DNA of 64,000 nt from Allobogoriella deserti (GCF_042680605.1 NZ_JBHUEE010000002.1:1-64000), one strand, 5' to 3'; positions 42,295-51,551 are shown, counted from the first letter of the stretch. Numbers and translations: made by a program. Notes: generated by a model not told the origin, from the letters alone.

Positions 42295-43766
42295 ACCTCC
42301 GCGCGGTACATCTCGCGGGCCTGCTCGAACCCGATGACCCACCCGGTCTGGCGGATGCTTCGGTAGAAGGGCGTGGTGAGCATCTCGCCGTCGGCGTCGT
42401 AGACCTCGGGGAACCCGCCGTTGGCCAGCATGGCGTCCTCGTAGGCGGCCAGGTGGCGGCCGGCCTCGTCGAGGTAGTGGCCCTCCCCCGTCGCTCGGTG
42501 CAGCAGCACGAGCGTCTTGATGTACTCCATGCCCCAGAAGCTCCAGATGGCGTCACCGCCGTAGGAGGCGACGGCGAGCCGGACCACCGGGACCTGACGG
42601 TGCGCACGCTGCTCGACCTGATACTTCACCGGCAGCGGGTCGGCGATGCCGTGGCGCCGGATGTACTCCACCGAGCGGGTGAAGTAGTGCCGCTCACCCG
42701 GATCGGCCGGGTCGAGGAACCCGCTGGCCAGGGCGATGAGCCAGTCTGAGGAGTAGTACCGGCCGGCGACCGCCTCGGGCGAGAGGTCCTCGAGGAAGTG
42801 TCCCGCCTCGTCCAGCCAGAAGATCTCCAGGACCGAGTCCTTCAGACTGCGCAGGAAGGCCGGGTCGTCGTCGACGATGCCGAGCTTCATGGCGAGCTCG
42901 GAGGTCTTCCACAGCACGACGTTGTCGAAGAAGGCGGACCGGCGTTCGGTGATGTCCTTGGCGCCGGAGACGCGCAGGTCGGTGCGCACCCGCATGGCGT
43001 GCTCGTCCAGCAGCCGCCTGCGGTAGGTGCGGTAGTGGCGCGCCAGCGAGTAGCCGTACCGCTCGACCAGCGCCGCCGCCGCCTCCGTGGTGCCGAGCTC
43101 GTGGACGTCCGCGCCGTACTCGGCCGGCCGCCCCGGCTCCAGCCCGCGGAGCGAGGCGAGTGAATAGAGCATCCCGTACAGGGTGTCCGACGGGTAGTGG
43201 TAGAAGTTCACGCACGTCGCGGCCCGCCGCCCGGTGGCGACGATCGTCGTGCTGAGATCGTCCGTGCGGTCGAAGACGCCGAGCGCGTACCCGAGCGTCT
43301 GCAGATACACCGTCTGACGGTCGCGCCAGTCCTGCTCGCTGCCGGGGATGGCACGGTCGAGCATCGGGTAGTAGAAGACGCCGAGGTTGCGCACGAACAG
43401 GGCACTGAAGTGATCCCCGGAGATGAGCAGCAGCCGCTGGGGGTCGAAGCGCAGGTCGTGGATGTCCTCGATGATCCCGTCGACCGTGGTGGCCTGCGAC
43501 CGCGGGGAGGAGACGTACCGGGTGGAGAGGATGTTCAGCCCGGTCGCGTAGACCGCGAGGGACTTCCAGGCCGGGCCCTGCCGCACCACGAGCCGGTCGT
43601 TGCGGTCGATGGTACGCAGTGCCTCTCCGGTGAACCGCGCACGGTAGGTGCGATCGACGATGGTGTACCGGCTGAACGGGTTGGTCACGTACGTGAAGAC
43701 GAGCGACCCGAGCGCCACGATCGCCGACGCCACCGCGAGCAGGGGCGAGGTGAGCAGACGGAGCAC
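42276..43766 (-). CDS. Membrane-anchored glycosidase-like protein (alpha/alpha barrel)
   Basis: 496 aa. Residues 1-27 form an N-terminal membrane anchor (LLAVASAIVALGSLVFTYV). The remainder is helical with repeated hairpins: YHYPSDTLYGMLYSLASLRGL, FFDNVVLWKTSELAMKLGI, YYSSDWLIALASGFLDPADPG, SFWGMEYIKTLVLLHRATGEGHYLDEAGRHLAAYEDAML, and GGFPEVYDADGEML before FYRSIRQTGWVIGFEQARE. This resembles six-hairpin glycosidases such as GH15/GH63/amylo-1,6-glucosidase, but no catalytic acid pair is certain. No named family is recognised. Its position beside the debranching-like enzyme supports a carbohydrate role. Confidence 0.6.
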   Translation of the reverse strand: MLRLLTSPLLAVASAIVALGSLVFTYVTNPFSRYTIVDRTYRARFTGEALRTIDRNDRLVVRQGPAWKSLAVYATGLNILSTRYVSSPRSQATTVDGIIEDIHDLRFDPQRLLLISGDHFSALFVRNLGVFYYPMLDRAIPGSEQDWRDRQTVYLQTLGYALGVFDRTDDLSTTIVATGRRAATCVNFYHYPSDTLYGMLYSLASLRGLEPGRPAEYGADVHELGTTEAAAALVERYGYSLARHYRTYRRRLLDEHAMRVRTDLRVSGAKDITERRSAFFDNVVLWKTSELAMKLGIVDDDPAFLRSLKDSVLEIFWLDEAGHFLEDLSPEAVAGRYYSSDWLIALASGFLDPADPGERHYFTRSVEYIRRHGIADPLPVKYQVEQRAHRQVPVVRLAVASYGGDAIWSFWGMEYIKTLVLLHRATGEGHYLDEAGRHLAAYEDAMLANGGFPEVYDADGEMLTTPFYRSIRQTGWVIGFEQAREMYRAEVHSSSS

Positions 43767-43870
43767 GGGATCTCCCAGGACGCAGGTCGGGGCGTTCGTG
43801 GTGAGATTACGCGCCGGGGTACTCGCGGGCCAGGGTCCGTGAGTGAACCCATAGCAGGACCGAGCGCCGG

Positions 43871-44203
43871 CTAGGCCTCGCCGCGCTCGCGCTCGAGTTC
43901 GTGCTCGAGCTCGTCGACACGGCGACGCAGCTCGAGCACCTTGCGGACCCCGGGGAGAGTCACGCCCTCGTCGGTCAGTTGCAGGACCTCCCGCAGCCGG
44001 TCGATCTCCTCCTGGCTATACCGACGCTGGTTGCCGTCGGAGCGCTCCGGCTGCACGATCTCCTGCTCGTCGAGCCGGCGCAGCTGTGCGGTCGGCACCT
44101 CGAGTAACGAGGCCACCTGACCGATCGTGTAGAACGGCACGTTCCGGCCGGTCGCCGCCGGGCCCGGCGCGCCGTCGTCCTGACCGTCGCGTCGCATCAC
44201 CAC
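43871..44203 (-). CDS. MerR-family transcriptional regulator
   Basis: 110 aa. The winged HTH YTIGQVASLLEVPTAQLRRLDEQEIVQPERSDGNQRRYSQEEIDRLREVLQLTDEGVTLPGVRKVLEL is followed by a short Glu/Arg coiled coil for dimerisation. There is no C-terminal ligand domain or Cys-rich loop, as in HspR-like or heat/stress-type members. It lies between the two carbohydrate enzymes and probably regulates them. An ATG one codon downstream (MRRDG) is a possible alternative start. Confidence 0.85.
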   Translation of the reverse strand: MVMRRDGQDDGAPGPAATGRNVPFYTIGQVASLLEVPTAQLRRLDEQEIVQPERSDGNQRRYSQEEIDRLREVLQLTDEGVTLPGVRKVLELRRRVDELEHELERERGEA

Positions 44204-44219
44204 TCACCCCTCACCAGGA

Positions 44220-46310
44220 TCAGCCCGCATCGTAGTTGCCGGCGCGCGGTGCGGGCTCCCCGGGTTCGGCGGAGGCGGAGCCGCGCCCGCCGTTCGCACG
44301 TACCCGCACGTCCTCCTCGAAGGGCAGGTTCTCGATCGAGACCTCACCGAGGCGCTCGGGCGCGGCCTGGGCGTCGCCGCCGGGACGCGCCGGGGTCAGC
44401 CCGGTCGCGATCCGCAGGATCTCGAACGGCACCGCGGCCGCCCAGGCCTGGGGTGAGCACGACGTCGGGTACGGCACCGGCACCGGTTTGTCCGCCCGGT
44501 CGAAGCCGCAGAACAACTCGGGCAGACGGCCGTCGAACGCCCTGGCAGCATCGATGAGGCCGTCGATGATGCGACGCGCCTGGCCGGCAAAACCGTAGGC
44601 GGCGACGCCCGCCGCACACAGCACGGTGTCGTGGGGCCAGACCGAGCCGTTGTGGTAACTCACCGGGTTGTACCGGGCGTTGCCGACGCCGAGCGTACGG
44701 ATCCCGAAACCGGTGAACATCTCGGGTGAGACCAGCCGTTCGACCACCTGGTCGGCGACCTCCTCCTCGGCGATCCCGGTCCACAGGCAGTGGCCGACGT
44801 TCGAGGTGATCGCGTCGACCTGCCGCTTCTCGCCGTCCAGCGCCAGGGCGTAATACCCGGCACCCGGCATCCAGAACGCGGCGTGGAACCGGCGCTTCAG
44901 TTCGGCGGCACGGCGGCGCCACCGTTCGGCGTCGACGTGACGGCCCATGCGTTCGTCCAGGTCGGCCTTGGCGAGGTAGGCGGCGTAGCAGTAGCCCTGG
45001 ACCTCGGCGAGGGCGATGGGTGTGCGCACCGTGGTCCCGTCCCGGAAGGAGATCCCGTCGTGACTGTCCTTCCAGCCCTGATTGGCCAGGCCGCGATCGG
45101 TACTGCGCTCGTACTCGACGAAACCGTCGCCGTCACGGTCCCCGTAGGTCTCGATCCAGGACAGGGCGGCGTCCACGGCCGGCAGCAACGGCTCGATCCG
45201 CTCCAGCGGCACCCCCCACCGGGCGGCTTGGCCCGCCAGGACGACGAAGAGCGGCGTGGCGTCGACCGAGCCGTAATAGACGCTGTCACCGCCCAGAGCC
45301 ATGGACGTGTCGGCACCGAGTCTGACCTCGTGCAGGATCTTGCCGGGCTGTTCCTCGGTCATCACGTCGACCTCGGTGCCCTGCATGCGGGCCAGCGTGC
45401 GCATGGTGCCGAGGGCCAGCTCGGGCGAGAACGGCAGCGTCATCCAGCTCGTGAGGAGGGAGTCGCGCCCGAAGAGGGCCATGAACCATGGCGCGCCTGC
45501 CGCGACGACGTCGTCCTCGGGGTGCCGAGGGTCGACGATGCGCAGGGCGCCGAGATCCTCCTCGCTGCGCTCGAGCGCCTCGGCCAGCGCAGGGTCGTCG
45601 ACGCGAATGGCGGGCACCGACTCGCGCCAGCCACGCATGCGGCGGGCCGGCTCGGCCTGGTCCACCGGCTGCTCGACGGAGAACGCCATCCCGAGGTCCT
45701 CGCCGCCGACCACGGCCACGGCCTCCACGGTCACCGTGGTGCTGCCACCGGCCGGGACGACCAGGGACGTTCGCAGTGACTGCTCGCCGGCCGTGGCTCC
45801 ACCGGCGGTGACACGCACCCCACGACTGTCCTGAGCACGATCCATCCACAGCGACAGCTCGGACCCGGCTGCCCGCCGCCCCACGCGGCGCGGGTGCCGG
45901 ACGCGGTTCTCCTTGACCTCGAACAGGTCTGCGAAGTCCGCGTCCACCTCCAGGCGCAGGTCCACGCCCGCCGCCTCGGGACCGAAGTTGCGCAGGGTGA
46001 TGTCCTCACGCATGCCCTGGGCAACGTAACGCTTTCGTTCGACGACGAGAGTCGGCTCGCTCTGACCGGGCCGCGGCGCTGCACGGCCGACGAACGTCGC
46101 CTCGTACGGTTCGCCCGGAGTGACGGCGAGCGGCTCCGGCACCGTCCCGTCGATCGTCAGCTCCCACCGGGACAGCAGCCGGGTGTCACGGACGAAGAGA
46201 CCGTGGGCGTACTCGGGGTGGATGTCGCCACTCGTGCCGCTGACGCAGAACGACGACCCCTCGACTAGGGTCACCGTGCCGCTCGGACTGCTCTGCATCG
46301 CCTCCGACAT
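44220..46310 (-). CDS. Glycogen debranching-like enzyme (GDE_N_bis plus amylo-1,6-glucosidase)
   Basis: 696 aa. The N-terminal beta domain (VTLVEGSSFCVSGTSGDIHPEYAHGLFVRDTRLLSRWELTIDG) is the GDE N-terminal 'bis' type. The C-terminal (alpha/alpha)6 barrel contains APWFMALFGRDSLLTSWMTLPF, GLANQGWKDSHDGISFRDG, YNPVSYHNGSVWPHDTVLCAAG and GRLPELFCGFDR, where conserved Asp and Glu residues are likely catalytic. No signal peptide is seen. It probably hydrolyses alpha-linked oligosaccharides; the natural substrate is unknown. It diverges from a GT4 gene, a pairing seen in several actinobacteria. Confidence 0.85.
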   Translation of the reverse strand: MSEAMQSSPSGTVTLVEGSSFCVSGTSGDIHPEYAHGLFVRDTRLLSRWELTIDGTVPEPLAVTPGEPYEATFVGRAAPRPGQSEPTLVVERKRYVAQGMREDITLRNFGPEAAGVDLRLEVDADFADLFEVKENRVRHPRRVGRRAAGSELSLWMDRAQDSRGVRVTAGGATAGEQSLRTSLVVPAGGSTTVTVEAVAVVGGEDLGMAFSVEQPVDQAEPARRMRGWRESVPAIRVDDPALAEALERSEEDLGALRIVDPRHPEDDVVAAGAPWFMALFGRDSLLTSWMTLPFSPELALGTMRTLARMQGTEVDVMTEEQPGKILHEVRLGADTSMALGGDSVYYGSVDATPLFVVLAGQAARWGVPLERIEPLLPAVDAALSWIETYGDRDGDGFVEYERSTDRGLANQGWKDSHDGISFRDGTTVRTPIALAEVQGYCYAAYLAKADLDERMGRHVDAERWRRRAAELKRRFHAAFWMPGAGYYALALDGEKRQVDAITSNVGHCLWTGIAEEEVADQVVERLVSPEMFTGFGIRTLGVGNARYNPVSYHNGSVWPHDTVLCAAGVAAYGFAGQARRIIDGLIDAARAFDGRLPELFCGFDRADKPVPVPYPTSCSPQAWAAAVPFEILRIATGLTPARPGGDAQAAPERLGEVSIENLPFEEDVRVRANGGRGSASAEPGEPAPRAGNYDAG

Positions 46311-46441
46311 CAGATCACGCCTCCAACTAGCTTGCTCCTAGACTCATGATAATCTTCATATCGCAGTCGTAGGTTTGGTACCTCCGAGGATGTGGGGCCT
46401 TTCTCGATCAGCCGTCAACCGGCATGTGTAAGGAGGGGCGT

Positions 46442-47575
46442 GTGTCCATCGTTTCGACGCAGACCGCGGCGCGGGCCGACGAGCCGAGCGACAGCGGGAG
46501 GCCGTTGAGGATCGCGATGATCGCACCACCGTGGTTCGAGCTGCCGCCGAAGGGATACGGCGGGACGGAGGCCGTGGTGGCCTCATTGGTCGACGGCCTG
46601 GTCCGGCGCGGCCACGACGTCACCCTGGTGGCCGCGGGCGAGCACCGCACGCGAGCCACGAGGTTCCATGCGGTCTACGACGTGCCGCCGACCTCGCTCC
46701 TCGGGACACCGATGCCTGAAGTCGTCGTCGCGGCCGAGGCCGCGCGAGTGCTCGAGACGTTCGAGGTCGACGTGGTCCACGACCACACTCTCGCCGGGCC
46801 GTTGCTCGCCCGTGGCCGGCAGATCCCGACCGTGACGACGATGCACGGGCCGGTGACCGGGGCGAACGGCGACTACGTCGAACGGCTCGGCCGCAGCGTG
46901 GACGTGGTGGCGATCTCGGACGCCCAGCGCCGCGCGAACCCACGCCTGAACTGGGTGGGCACGGTGCACAACGCCATCGACGTGGCGTCCTTCCCCTATC
47001 GCGCGGAGAAGGACGACTACGTGCTGTGGCTCGGCCGGTTCAACCCCGACAAGGGCGCACACCTCGCGATCGACGCGGCACGCGCGGCTGGGCGCCCGAT
47101 CGTGCTGGCCGGCAAACTCAACGAGGCGGGGGAACGCGAGTACTTCGAGACGTTCGTCCGCCCCCGCCTGGGTGACGACGTCGAGTACGTCGGTGAAGCG
47201 GACGCCCGTACCAAGCGTGACCTGCTCGCCTACGCACGGGCCCTGGCCTTCCCCATCCAGTGGGAGGAGCCGTTCGGCATGGTGATGATCGAGGCGATGG
47301 CGTGCGGCACCCCCGTGGTCGCGATGGATCGCGGCAGTGTTCCGGAGGTGGTCGAGCACGGCCGCAGCGGCCTCGTGGTCGACAGCTTCGCTGACTTCGT
47401 CGACGCCCTGGAGGCCGTCGACGAGCTCGACCCGGCTGACGCGCGGATGCGTGCCGAGGAGATGTTCGACGTCGACGTGATGGCGGCCGGCTACGAACGG
47501 GTCTACCGCATGCTCGTCGAGGGAACGAGCAGCATCCGGCAGCTGACCGACACCGACTTCGGAGAGGTGGCTTGA
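46442..47575 (+). CDS. Glycosyltransferase family 4
   Basis: 377 aa, GT-B fold. The N-terminal domain has IAMIAPPWFELPPKGYGGTEAVVASLVDGLVRRGHDVTLVA and VVHDHTLAGPLLARG. The C-terminal donor domain has VLWLGRFNPDKGAHLAIDAARAAG, EYVGEADARTKRDLLAYARALAFPIQWEEPFGMVMIEAMACGTPVVAMDRGSVPEVV, with the Glu pair of the EPFGMVMIE motif binding the nucleotide-sugar. It adds sugar to an acceptor that is unknown here. GTG 46442 has AAGGAGG five bases upstream. It is divergent from the debranching-like gene. Confidence 0.9.
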   Translation: MSIVSTQTAARADEPSDSGRPLRIAMIAPPWFELPPKGYGGTEAVVASLVDGLVRRGHDVTLVAAGEHRTRATRFHAVYDVPPTSLLGTPMPEVVVAAEAARVLETFEVDVVHDHTLAGPLLARGRQIPTVTTMHGPVTGANGDYVERLGRSVDVVAISDAQRRANPRLNWVGTVHNAIDVASFPYRAEKDDYVLWLGRFNPDKGAHLAIDAARAAGRPIVLAGKLNEAGEREYFETFVRPRLGDDVEYVGEADARTKRDLLAYARALAFPIQWEEPFGMVMIEAMACGTPVVAMDRGSVPEVVEHGRSGLVVDSFADFVDALEAVDELDPADARMRAEEMFDVDVMAAGYERVYRMLVEGTSSIRQLTDTDFGEVA

Positions 47576-47721
47576 GCGCTGCACCCATGGCAACGTGACC
47601 CGGAACGCACGACTGCGGAGGCCTGTGTCGCGGCAGCCCCTACCGGGTGTGCGCCTGTCCTCACACGCGTTCCCCTGACGCGCTCGAGGGGGTCTGTGAC
47701 GTGGCCGTCCGGCGGACAGCA

Positions 47722-47753
47722 CGAAGCCCGGACCCCGAGAGGTCCGGGCTTCG
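47722..47753. terminator. Hairpin terminator between the GT4 gene and ssrA
   Basis: A perfect 13-bp stem CGAAGCCCGGACC / GGTCCGGGCTTCG around loop CCGAGA. It lies 29 bases after the 3' end of tmRNA (minus strand) and serves convergent transcripts. Confidence 0.8.
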
Positions 47754-47781
47754 GTCGACGCCCGGAGGGCGTCGCGGAATG

Positions 47782-48146
47782 TGGAGATGGGGGGAATCGA
47801 ACCCCCGTCCGACGGCGTGGAACCAGGGCTTCTCCGGGCGCAGTCTGCTGCTGATTTTCTCGGCCCCAGCGATCACGCAGACAAGTCGCTGACGGGCTCA
47901 GTCACCTGGATGTTCCCGCAGCCCCGGTGACGAGGACTGCGAGCAGTGGCTCTCTAGCTGACGCCAGGAACCGGGTCGAGAGCTAACCCGGGCTGACGGA
48001 GTTCGAGGCTCGCTCAGGCGGCGAGGGCGAACTCGGTGCGCTTGGAATCGGCACCTATTGGTTTGCAGAGGGCGTTAACGAGATAACTCTGCGTCCTCGG
48101 CCCGCTTCACCTGGATCGACGACCGTCGTCGAAACCGATCATCCCC
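47782..48146 (-). ncRNA. ssrA: tmRNA
   Basis: 365 nt. The acceptor GGGGATG at 48140-48146 pairs with CATCTCC at 47783-47789 (one G-U), followed by discriminator A; CCA is not encoded. The 3' T-arm shows GGGTTCGATTCCC. The tag ORF starts at the resume codon GCC (48050-48052), preceded by ATAGGT, and reads ADSKRTEFALAA before TGA (48014-48016), the actinobacterial tag type. It rescues ribosomes stalled on broken mRNA together with SmpB, encoded 3 kb away. Confidence 0.97.
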
Positions 48147-48303
48147 TGTGGAGTTGTGCTGTGTACCAGCCGGCTCACGCCGGTCCGGTCTCACCATGCT
48201 ATGGGCACAACACGGATCCGCGCACGGACATTCCCGCGCCGGCCGGTGTGGCGCACATCGCAGCCGCGGGTGCGTCGTGACGGATCGACGGCACATGTCT
48301 GGA

Positions 48304-48347
48304 CGAGCGGCACAAGAATGACGAGTCGGCACAAGAGTGACGAGTCG
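48304..48347. repeat. Short tandem repeat upstream of ssrA
   Basis: Two roughly 19-base units, CGAGCGGCACAAGAATGA and CGAGTCGGCACAAGAGTGA, followed by a third partial CGAGTCG. It lies between the ssrA promoter region and the doxX stop. Purpose unknown. Confidence 0.65.
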
Positions 48348-48368
48348 CGGGTGGGTGGGCGGGTGGCG

Positions 48369-48806
48369 CTAGTTCGTGCGCTTCTTGCCGGAGAGCAGCG
48401 AGTCGAGGATGAGTGTGCCCGCGATGCCGAGCAGGAAGACGTCTTTGGCGATCCCGATCCCCTGCTGGCTCGGCTTGATGCGTGAGCCGTCCTCGGTCAT
48501 GCCCGGGGTGTTGGTGTACATGTACAGCAACGACCCCGAGAACCCGGCGAGCCCGAGGCCGGCGAGCCAGCTCGGCACGAGCGGGGCGATCAAGGCCGCG
48601 CCGAGGCCGATCTCGGCGTTGGCCAGGAGCTTGCCGAAGTCCTGCGGCGAGAGATCCTTCAGCTGCGGGAACGCGTTGGCAGCCATGTCCTGGTACTGCG
48701 CCGCGTCCTCGGCGGACAGGCCCCGCTTGCCCAGGCCCGAGTTGAGGATGAAAGCGCCGGCGGCGACGCGGGCGGGGACATGGCTGAGCTTGAGCGGCAG
48801 ACCCAT
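48369..48806 (-). CDS. DoxX-family membrane protein
   Basis: 145 aa with about three to four membrane helices. MGLPLKLSHVPARVAAGAFILNSGLGKRGLSAEDAAQYQDMAANAFPQLKDLSPQDFGKLLANAEIGLGAALIAPLVP is the DoxX-like start, followed by LAGLGLAGFSGSLLYMYTNTPGM and GIAKDVFLLGIAGTLILDSLL. DoxX proteins are linked to membrane redox and oxidative-stress control; the specific role is unknown. GGAGGT six bases before ATG 48806 decides the start. Confidence 0.85.
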   Translation of the reverse strand: MGLPLKLSHVPARVAAGAFILNSGLGKRGLSAEDAAQYQDMAANAFPQLKDLSPQDFGKLLANAEIGLGAALIAPLVPSWLAGLGLAGFSGSLLYMYTNTPGMTEDGSRIKPSQQGIGIAKDVFLLGIAGTLILDSLLSGKKRTN

Positions 48807-48948
48807 GGGAGCGACCTCCAAGACCGGACGGCTATGTGAACGCCCTCAACCTAACCGGTCGGGCGAGATCGGCACACCCGGAGCGCCGCGAAGCCACGTG
48901 GAGCGTCGCGTCGCTCTGCGCAGGATGAGACCTGCGCACTCCTGACAC

Positions 48949-50868
48949 TCACCAGCTCCCGCCGCCGGTGCCGCCCACGCCCGCACCCACGGTTCCGCCG
49001 GTGAACCCGGACCCTCCGCCGGCGCCGACCGAGGCCGCGGTCACCGCTGTCGTCGTGAACGCTCCTACCGATGCGGCGAACCGGTCGGACCCCGCCCACA
49101 CGTGCACCCCGGGAAGCCCGACGTACCAGGCCGGCTCGGGAACGGCCATGCCCCGTGCGGCCGCGTCGGCGACGATCTGTGCCCACCGGTCGGCCAGCCC
49201 GAAGACGATGGCCCACGGCAGGTACCGAGAGAAGACATCCTCGCCCTCCTCGAAGCGGAGCTGCTCCGCCTCCGCCGTGGCCAGGTACTCACGGAAGCCG
49301 AGCGCCTGGGCGAGCACCGCAGTGCCGGCAGCGGTGCGGGCCGGCATCGACGCGGAGGCGACCATCAGCGCCACGCCGACGGCCAGCGGCGCGAACGCGA
49401 ACACCAGCGGCAGCTGGGTCAGCCAGAGGACCGGCACCGAGATCGCGCCGAGCCCCAGCACCACCGCACCTCGCGCGATCCACCGGTGGCGGACCTTCTG
49501 CGGCGAGGCGGTGAACCAGCCACGCTCGACGACGGTCGTGTAGAGGTCCGCCGAGGTGGCGCTGACCGTCTCGTGCAGGTTGCCGCCGAGGTCCGAGAGA
49601 AGTGGTGCCTCGTCATCGGCGAAGAGCCGGTCCAGCAGCGCCGCTTCATAGGCCTCGAGATGATCGGTGTCCGTCCGCAACTGCACGAGCCGCCAGTCCC
49701 CCGGTTCCGGGGTCGCCCGGCCGTGAAGCTCACTGGCCTCGTCCACCTCGGAGTCGGCGTCCTCGGGGCCGTCGTCGGGCTCTGATCCGGCGACCTCCTC
49801 GATGCGCAGGTATCCCCGGACGGCCAGGTCGACGATCGTCGCCGTCACGTCGTGGCGGTGCGCGATCTCGTCGGCGAGGGTGCCCACCTCGCCGGGCCGG
49901 ACTCCGTCGGGCGGTGTGAACCGGACGGCCACGGACTGCTGGGGCGCCGGACCGACTGTGCCGGGCGCGTCACCAACCGGAGTCAGGCCCGGGGTGAGCC
50001 CCAGGTACGCACGGTCGCGGCCCCGCGTCCGGGCGAGCACGCCGATACCGGCGAGGGCAGCGAGGACGGCAGCGGCCGTGATGCCACCAGTCACAGGCGT
50101 GAGCTGGACGACGTTGGCGGGCGTGTATCGGTGGACGAGTTCGGGTTCGGCGCCGGTGAACGTGCCGCCGGGCCAGCCGACGACCACGCTGACGCCCTCA
50201 CCGTCGCCGAGGCCGGTAGTGCTCGCATGGACGGTCCGGCCGTCGGTGGTGACGTCCGCGCACGGGTCCGTCGAACCCGTCGGTCCGACGTAGCAGGCGC
50301 TGCGCTCCGGGGCGACCGGGCCGGAGATCGCGACGCTCAGCTCGTCGATCGGGATCTCGAAGCCGCCCGGGGCGACGACGTTCCAGTACAGCTCGTCCTC
50401 ACCGCCTGCCTCGGCCGGGTTCACCAGCCCCGTGACGGTGTAGGTGATCCGGTAGTCGTGTGCGCCGGTGATCTCGGTGTCCTCGTCGCCGACGTAGACG
50501 CCGACCACTCCGTCCTCATGCTCCACGCGCAGGTCGTCCGGGGCTGTCTGTGAGTGCGCGGTGACGTCGTCGATCTCGAATCGGCGGTAATGGTCCGGGT
50601 CGCCGACGATCTCCTGGAGCTCGGCGAGCACGAGGTAGGGACCGTGCGCCTCCTCGGAACCCAGATCGAGCCGCAGGTCGACCGTGACGTCGGCCCGCCC
50701 ACCCTCGGCGGCCAGGTCCGCCGTGATATCCATCCGGCTGATGGTGCCCACCGCCTCGTCGTCGGCGTGGGCCGGCGTCACCGGCAGGATGAGCGCGCCC
50801 AGCACCGTCACTGCCCCCGCCAGGGCCAGCATCGCGGTGACTCCCGCGCGCCGCATGTCCGTCACCAT
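48949..50868 (-). CDS. DUF2207 membrane protein
   Basis: 639 aa. A signal peptide (ending AHADDE, about 35) precedes an extracellular N-terminal domain (MDITADLAAEGGRADVTVDLRLDLG, HDYRITYTVTGLVNP, YWNVVAPGGFEIPIDELSVAISGP). A membrane helix (ITAAAVLAALAGIGVLART) follows, then a cytoplasmic part with TATIVDLAVRGYLRIEEV and a second helix pair (IARGAVVLGLGAISVPVLWL, LVFAFAPLAVGVALMVASASM). The C terminus is Gly/Thr/Ser-rich (GGGSGFTGGTVGAGVGGTGGGSW), typical for DUF2207. Function unknown. Confidence 0.88.
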   Translation of the reverse strand: MVTDMRRAGVTAMLALAGAVTVLGALILPVTPAHADDEAVGTISRMDITADLAAEGGRADVTVDLRLDLGSEEAHGPYLVLAELQEIVGDPDHYRRFEIDDVTAHSQTAPDDLRVEHEDGVVGVYVGDEDTEITGAHDYRITYTVTGLVNPAEAGGEDELYWNVVAPGGFEIPIDELSVAISGPVAPERSACYVGPTGSTDPCADVTTDGRTVHASTTGLGDGEGVSVVVGWPGGTFTGAEPELVHRYTPANVVQLTPVTGGITAAAVLAALAGIGVLARTRGRDRAYLGLTPGLTPVGDAPGTVGPAPQQSVAVRFTPPDGVRPGEVGTLADEIAHRHDVTATIVDLAVRGYLRIEEVAGSEPDDGPEDADSEVDEASELHGRATPEPGDWRLVQLRTDTDHLEAYEAALLDRLFADDEAPLLSDLGGNLHETVSATSADLYTTVVERGWFTASPQKVRHRWIARGAVVLGLGAISVPVLWLTQLPLVFAFAPLAVGVALMVASASMPARTAAGTAVLAQALGFREYLATAEAEQLRFEEGEDVFSRYLPWAIVFGLADRWAQIVADAAARGMAVPEPAWYVGLPGVHVWAGSDRFAASVGAFTTTAVTAASVGAGGGSGFTGGTVGAGVGGTGGGSW

Positions 50869-50925
50869 CGGGTGCCCCCCTCTCGTCGATCCCGATCACG
50901 GTAGACGGCGAGGTGGGCGCGCACG

Positions 50926-50941
50926 TCCGTCCGCGGACGGA
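50926..50941. other. 16-bp perfect palindrome between smpB and the DUF2207 gene
   Basis: TCCGTCCGCGGACGGA, in the 158-base gap after the smpB stop and upstream of the DUF2207 start. It may be an operator for the DUF2207 gene or a weak terminator hairpin. Confidence 0.4.
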
Positions 50942-51026
50942 GATCACGGCCCGGCGGCAGGGAACGGCTCCGACCGCGGGTGGAGCCTCGTCGATCACCC
51001 GCCGGTGGACCGACCGGGATCTGCCG

Positions 51027-51551
51027 TCAGCGGTGCTGACGCAGGCTCATCGCCCGCTGCGCCTCGCGCTGGTCCTGCTTCTCGCGCAGGGTCTGCCGCT
51101 TGTCGAACTCCTGCTTGCCTCGCACCAGCGCGATCTCGACCTTGGCCCTCCCCTTGAGGAAGTACAGCTCGAGCGGCACGATCGTGCGGCCCTTCTCCCG
51201 GGACTTGCTGCCGAGCTTGACGATCTCGTCCTTGTGCAGCAAGAGCTTGCGCTTGCGGCGCGGGCCGTGATTCGTCCACGAACCCTGCGTGTACTCGGGG
51301 ATGTGCACGTTGTGCAGCCAGGCCTCACCGCCGGCGACCTCGACCCATCCCTCGACGAGGGAGGCCCGGCCCATGCGCAGCGCCTTGACCTCGGTGCCGG
51401 TGAGCGCGAGGCCTGCCTCGAACGTGTCGTCGATGTGGTAGTCGTACCGGGCGCGCCTGTTGCGGGCGACCACCTTGCGGGCGTCGGCGTCCGCCTTGGC
51501 CCGCTGCGCCGCGGTGGGCTTCTTCGCCCCGGGTGCGTTCGCGCGGGCCAT
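51027..51551 (-). CDS. smpB: SsrA-binding protein SmpB
   Basis: 174 aa. An unusually long N-terminal lead (about 24 residues, Ala/Lys-rich) precedes the core VVARNRRARYDYHIDDTFEAGLALTGTEVKALRMGRASLVEGWVEV, then AWLHNVHIPEYTQGSWTNHGPRRKRKLLLHKDEIVKL and EKGRTIVPLELYFLKGRAKVEIALVRGKQEFDKR with a basic C-terminal tail. It binds tmRNA and guides it to stalled ribosomes. ATG 51551 is preferred over a 46-residue upstream extension that has no similarity. Confidence 0.95.
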   Translation of the reverse strand: MARANAPGAKKPTAAQRAKADADARKVVARNRRARYDYHIDDTFEAGLALTGTEVKALRMGRASLVEGWVEVAGGEAWLHNVHIPEYTQGSWTNHGPRRKRKLLLHKDEIVKLGSKSREKGRTIVPLELYFLKGRAKVEIALVRGKQEFDKRQTLREKQDQREAQRAMSLRQHR

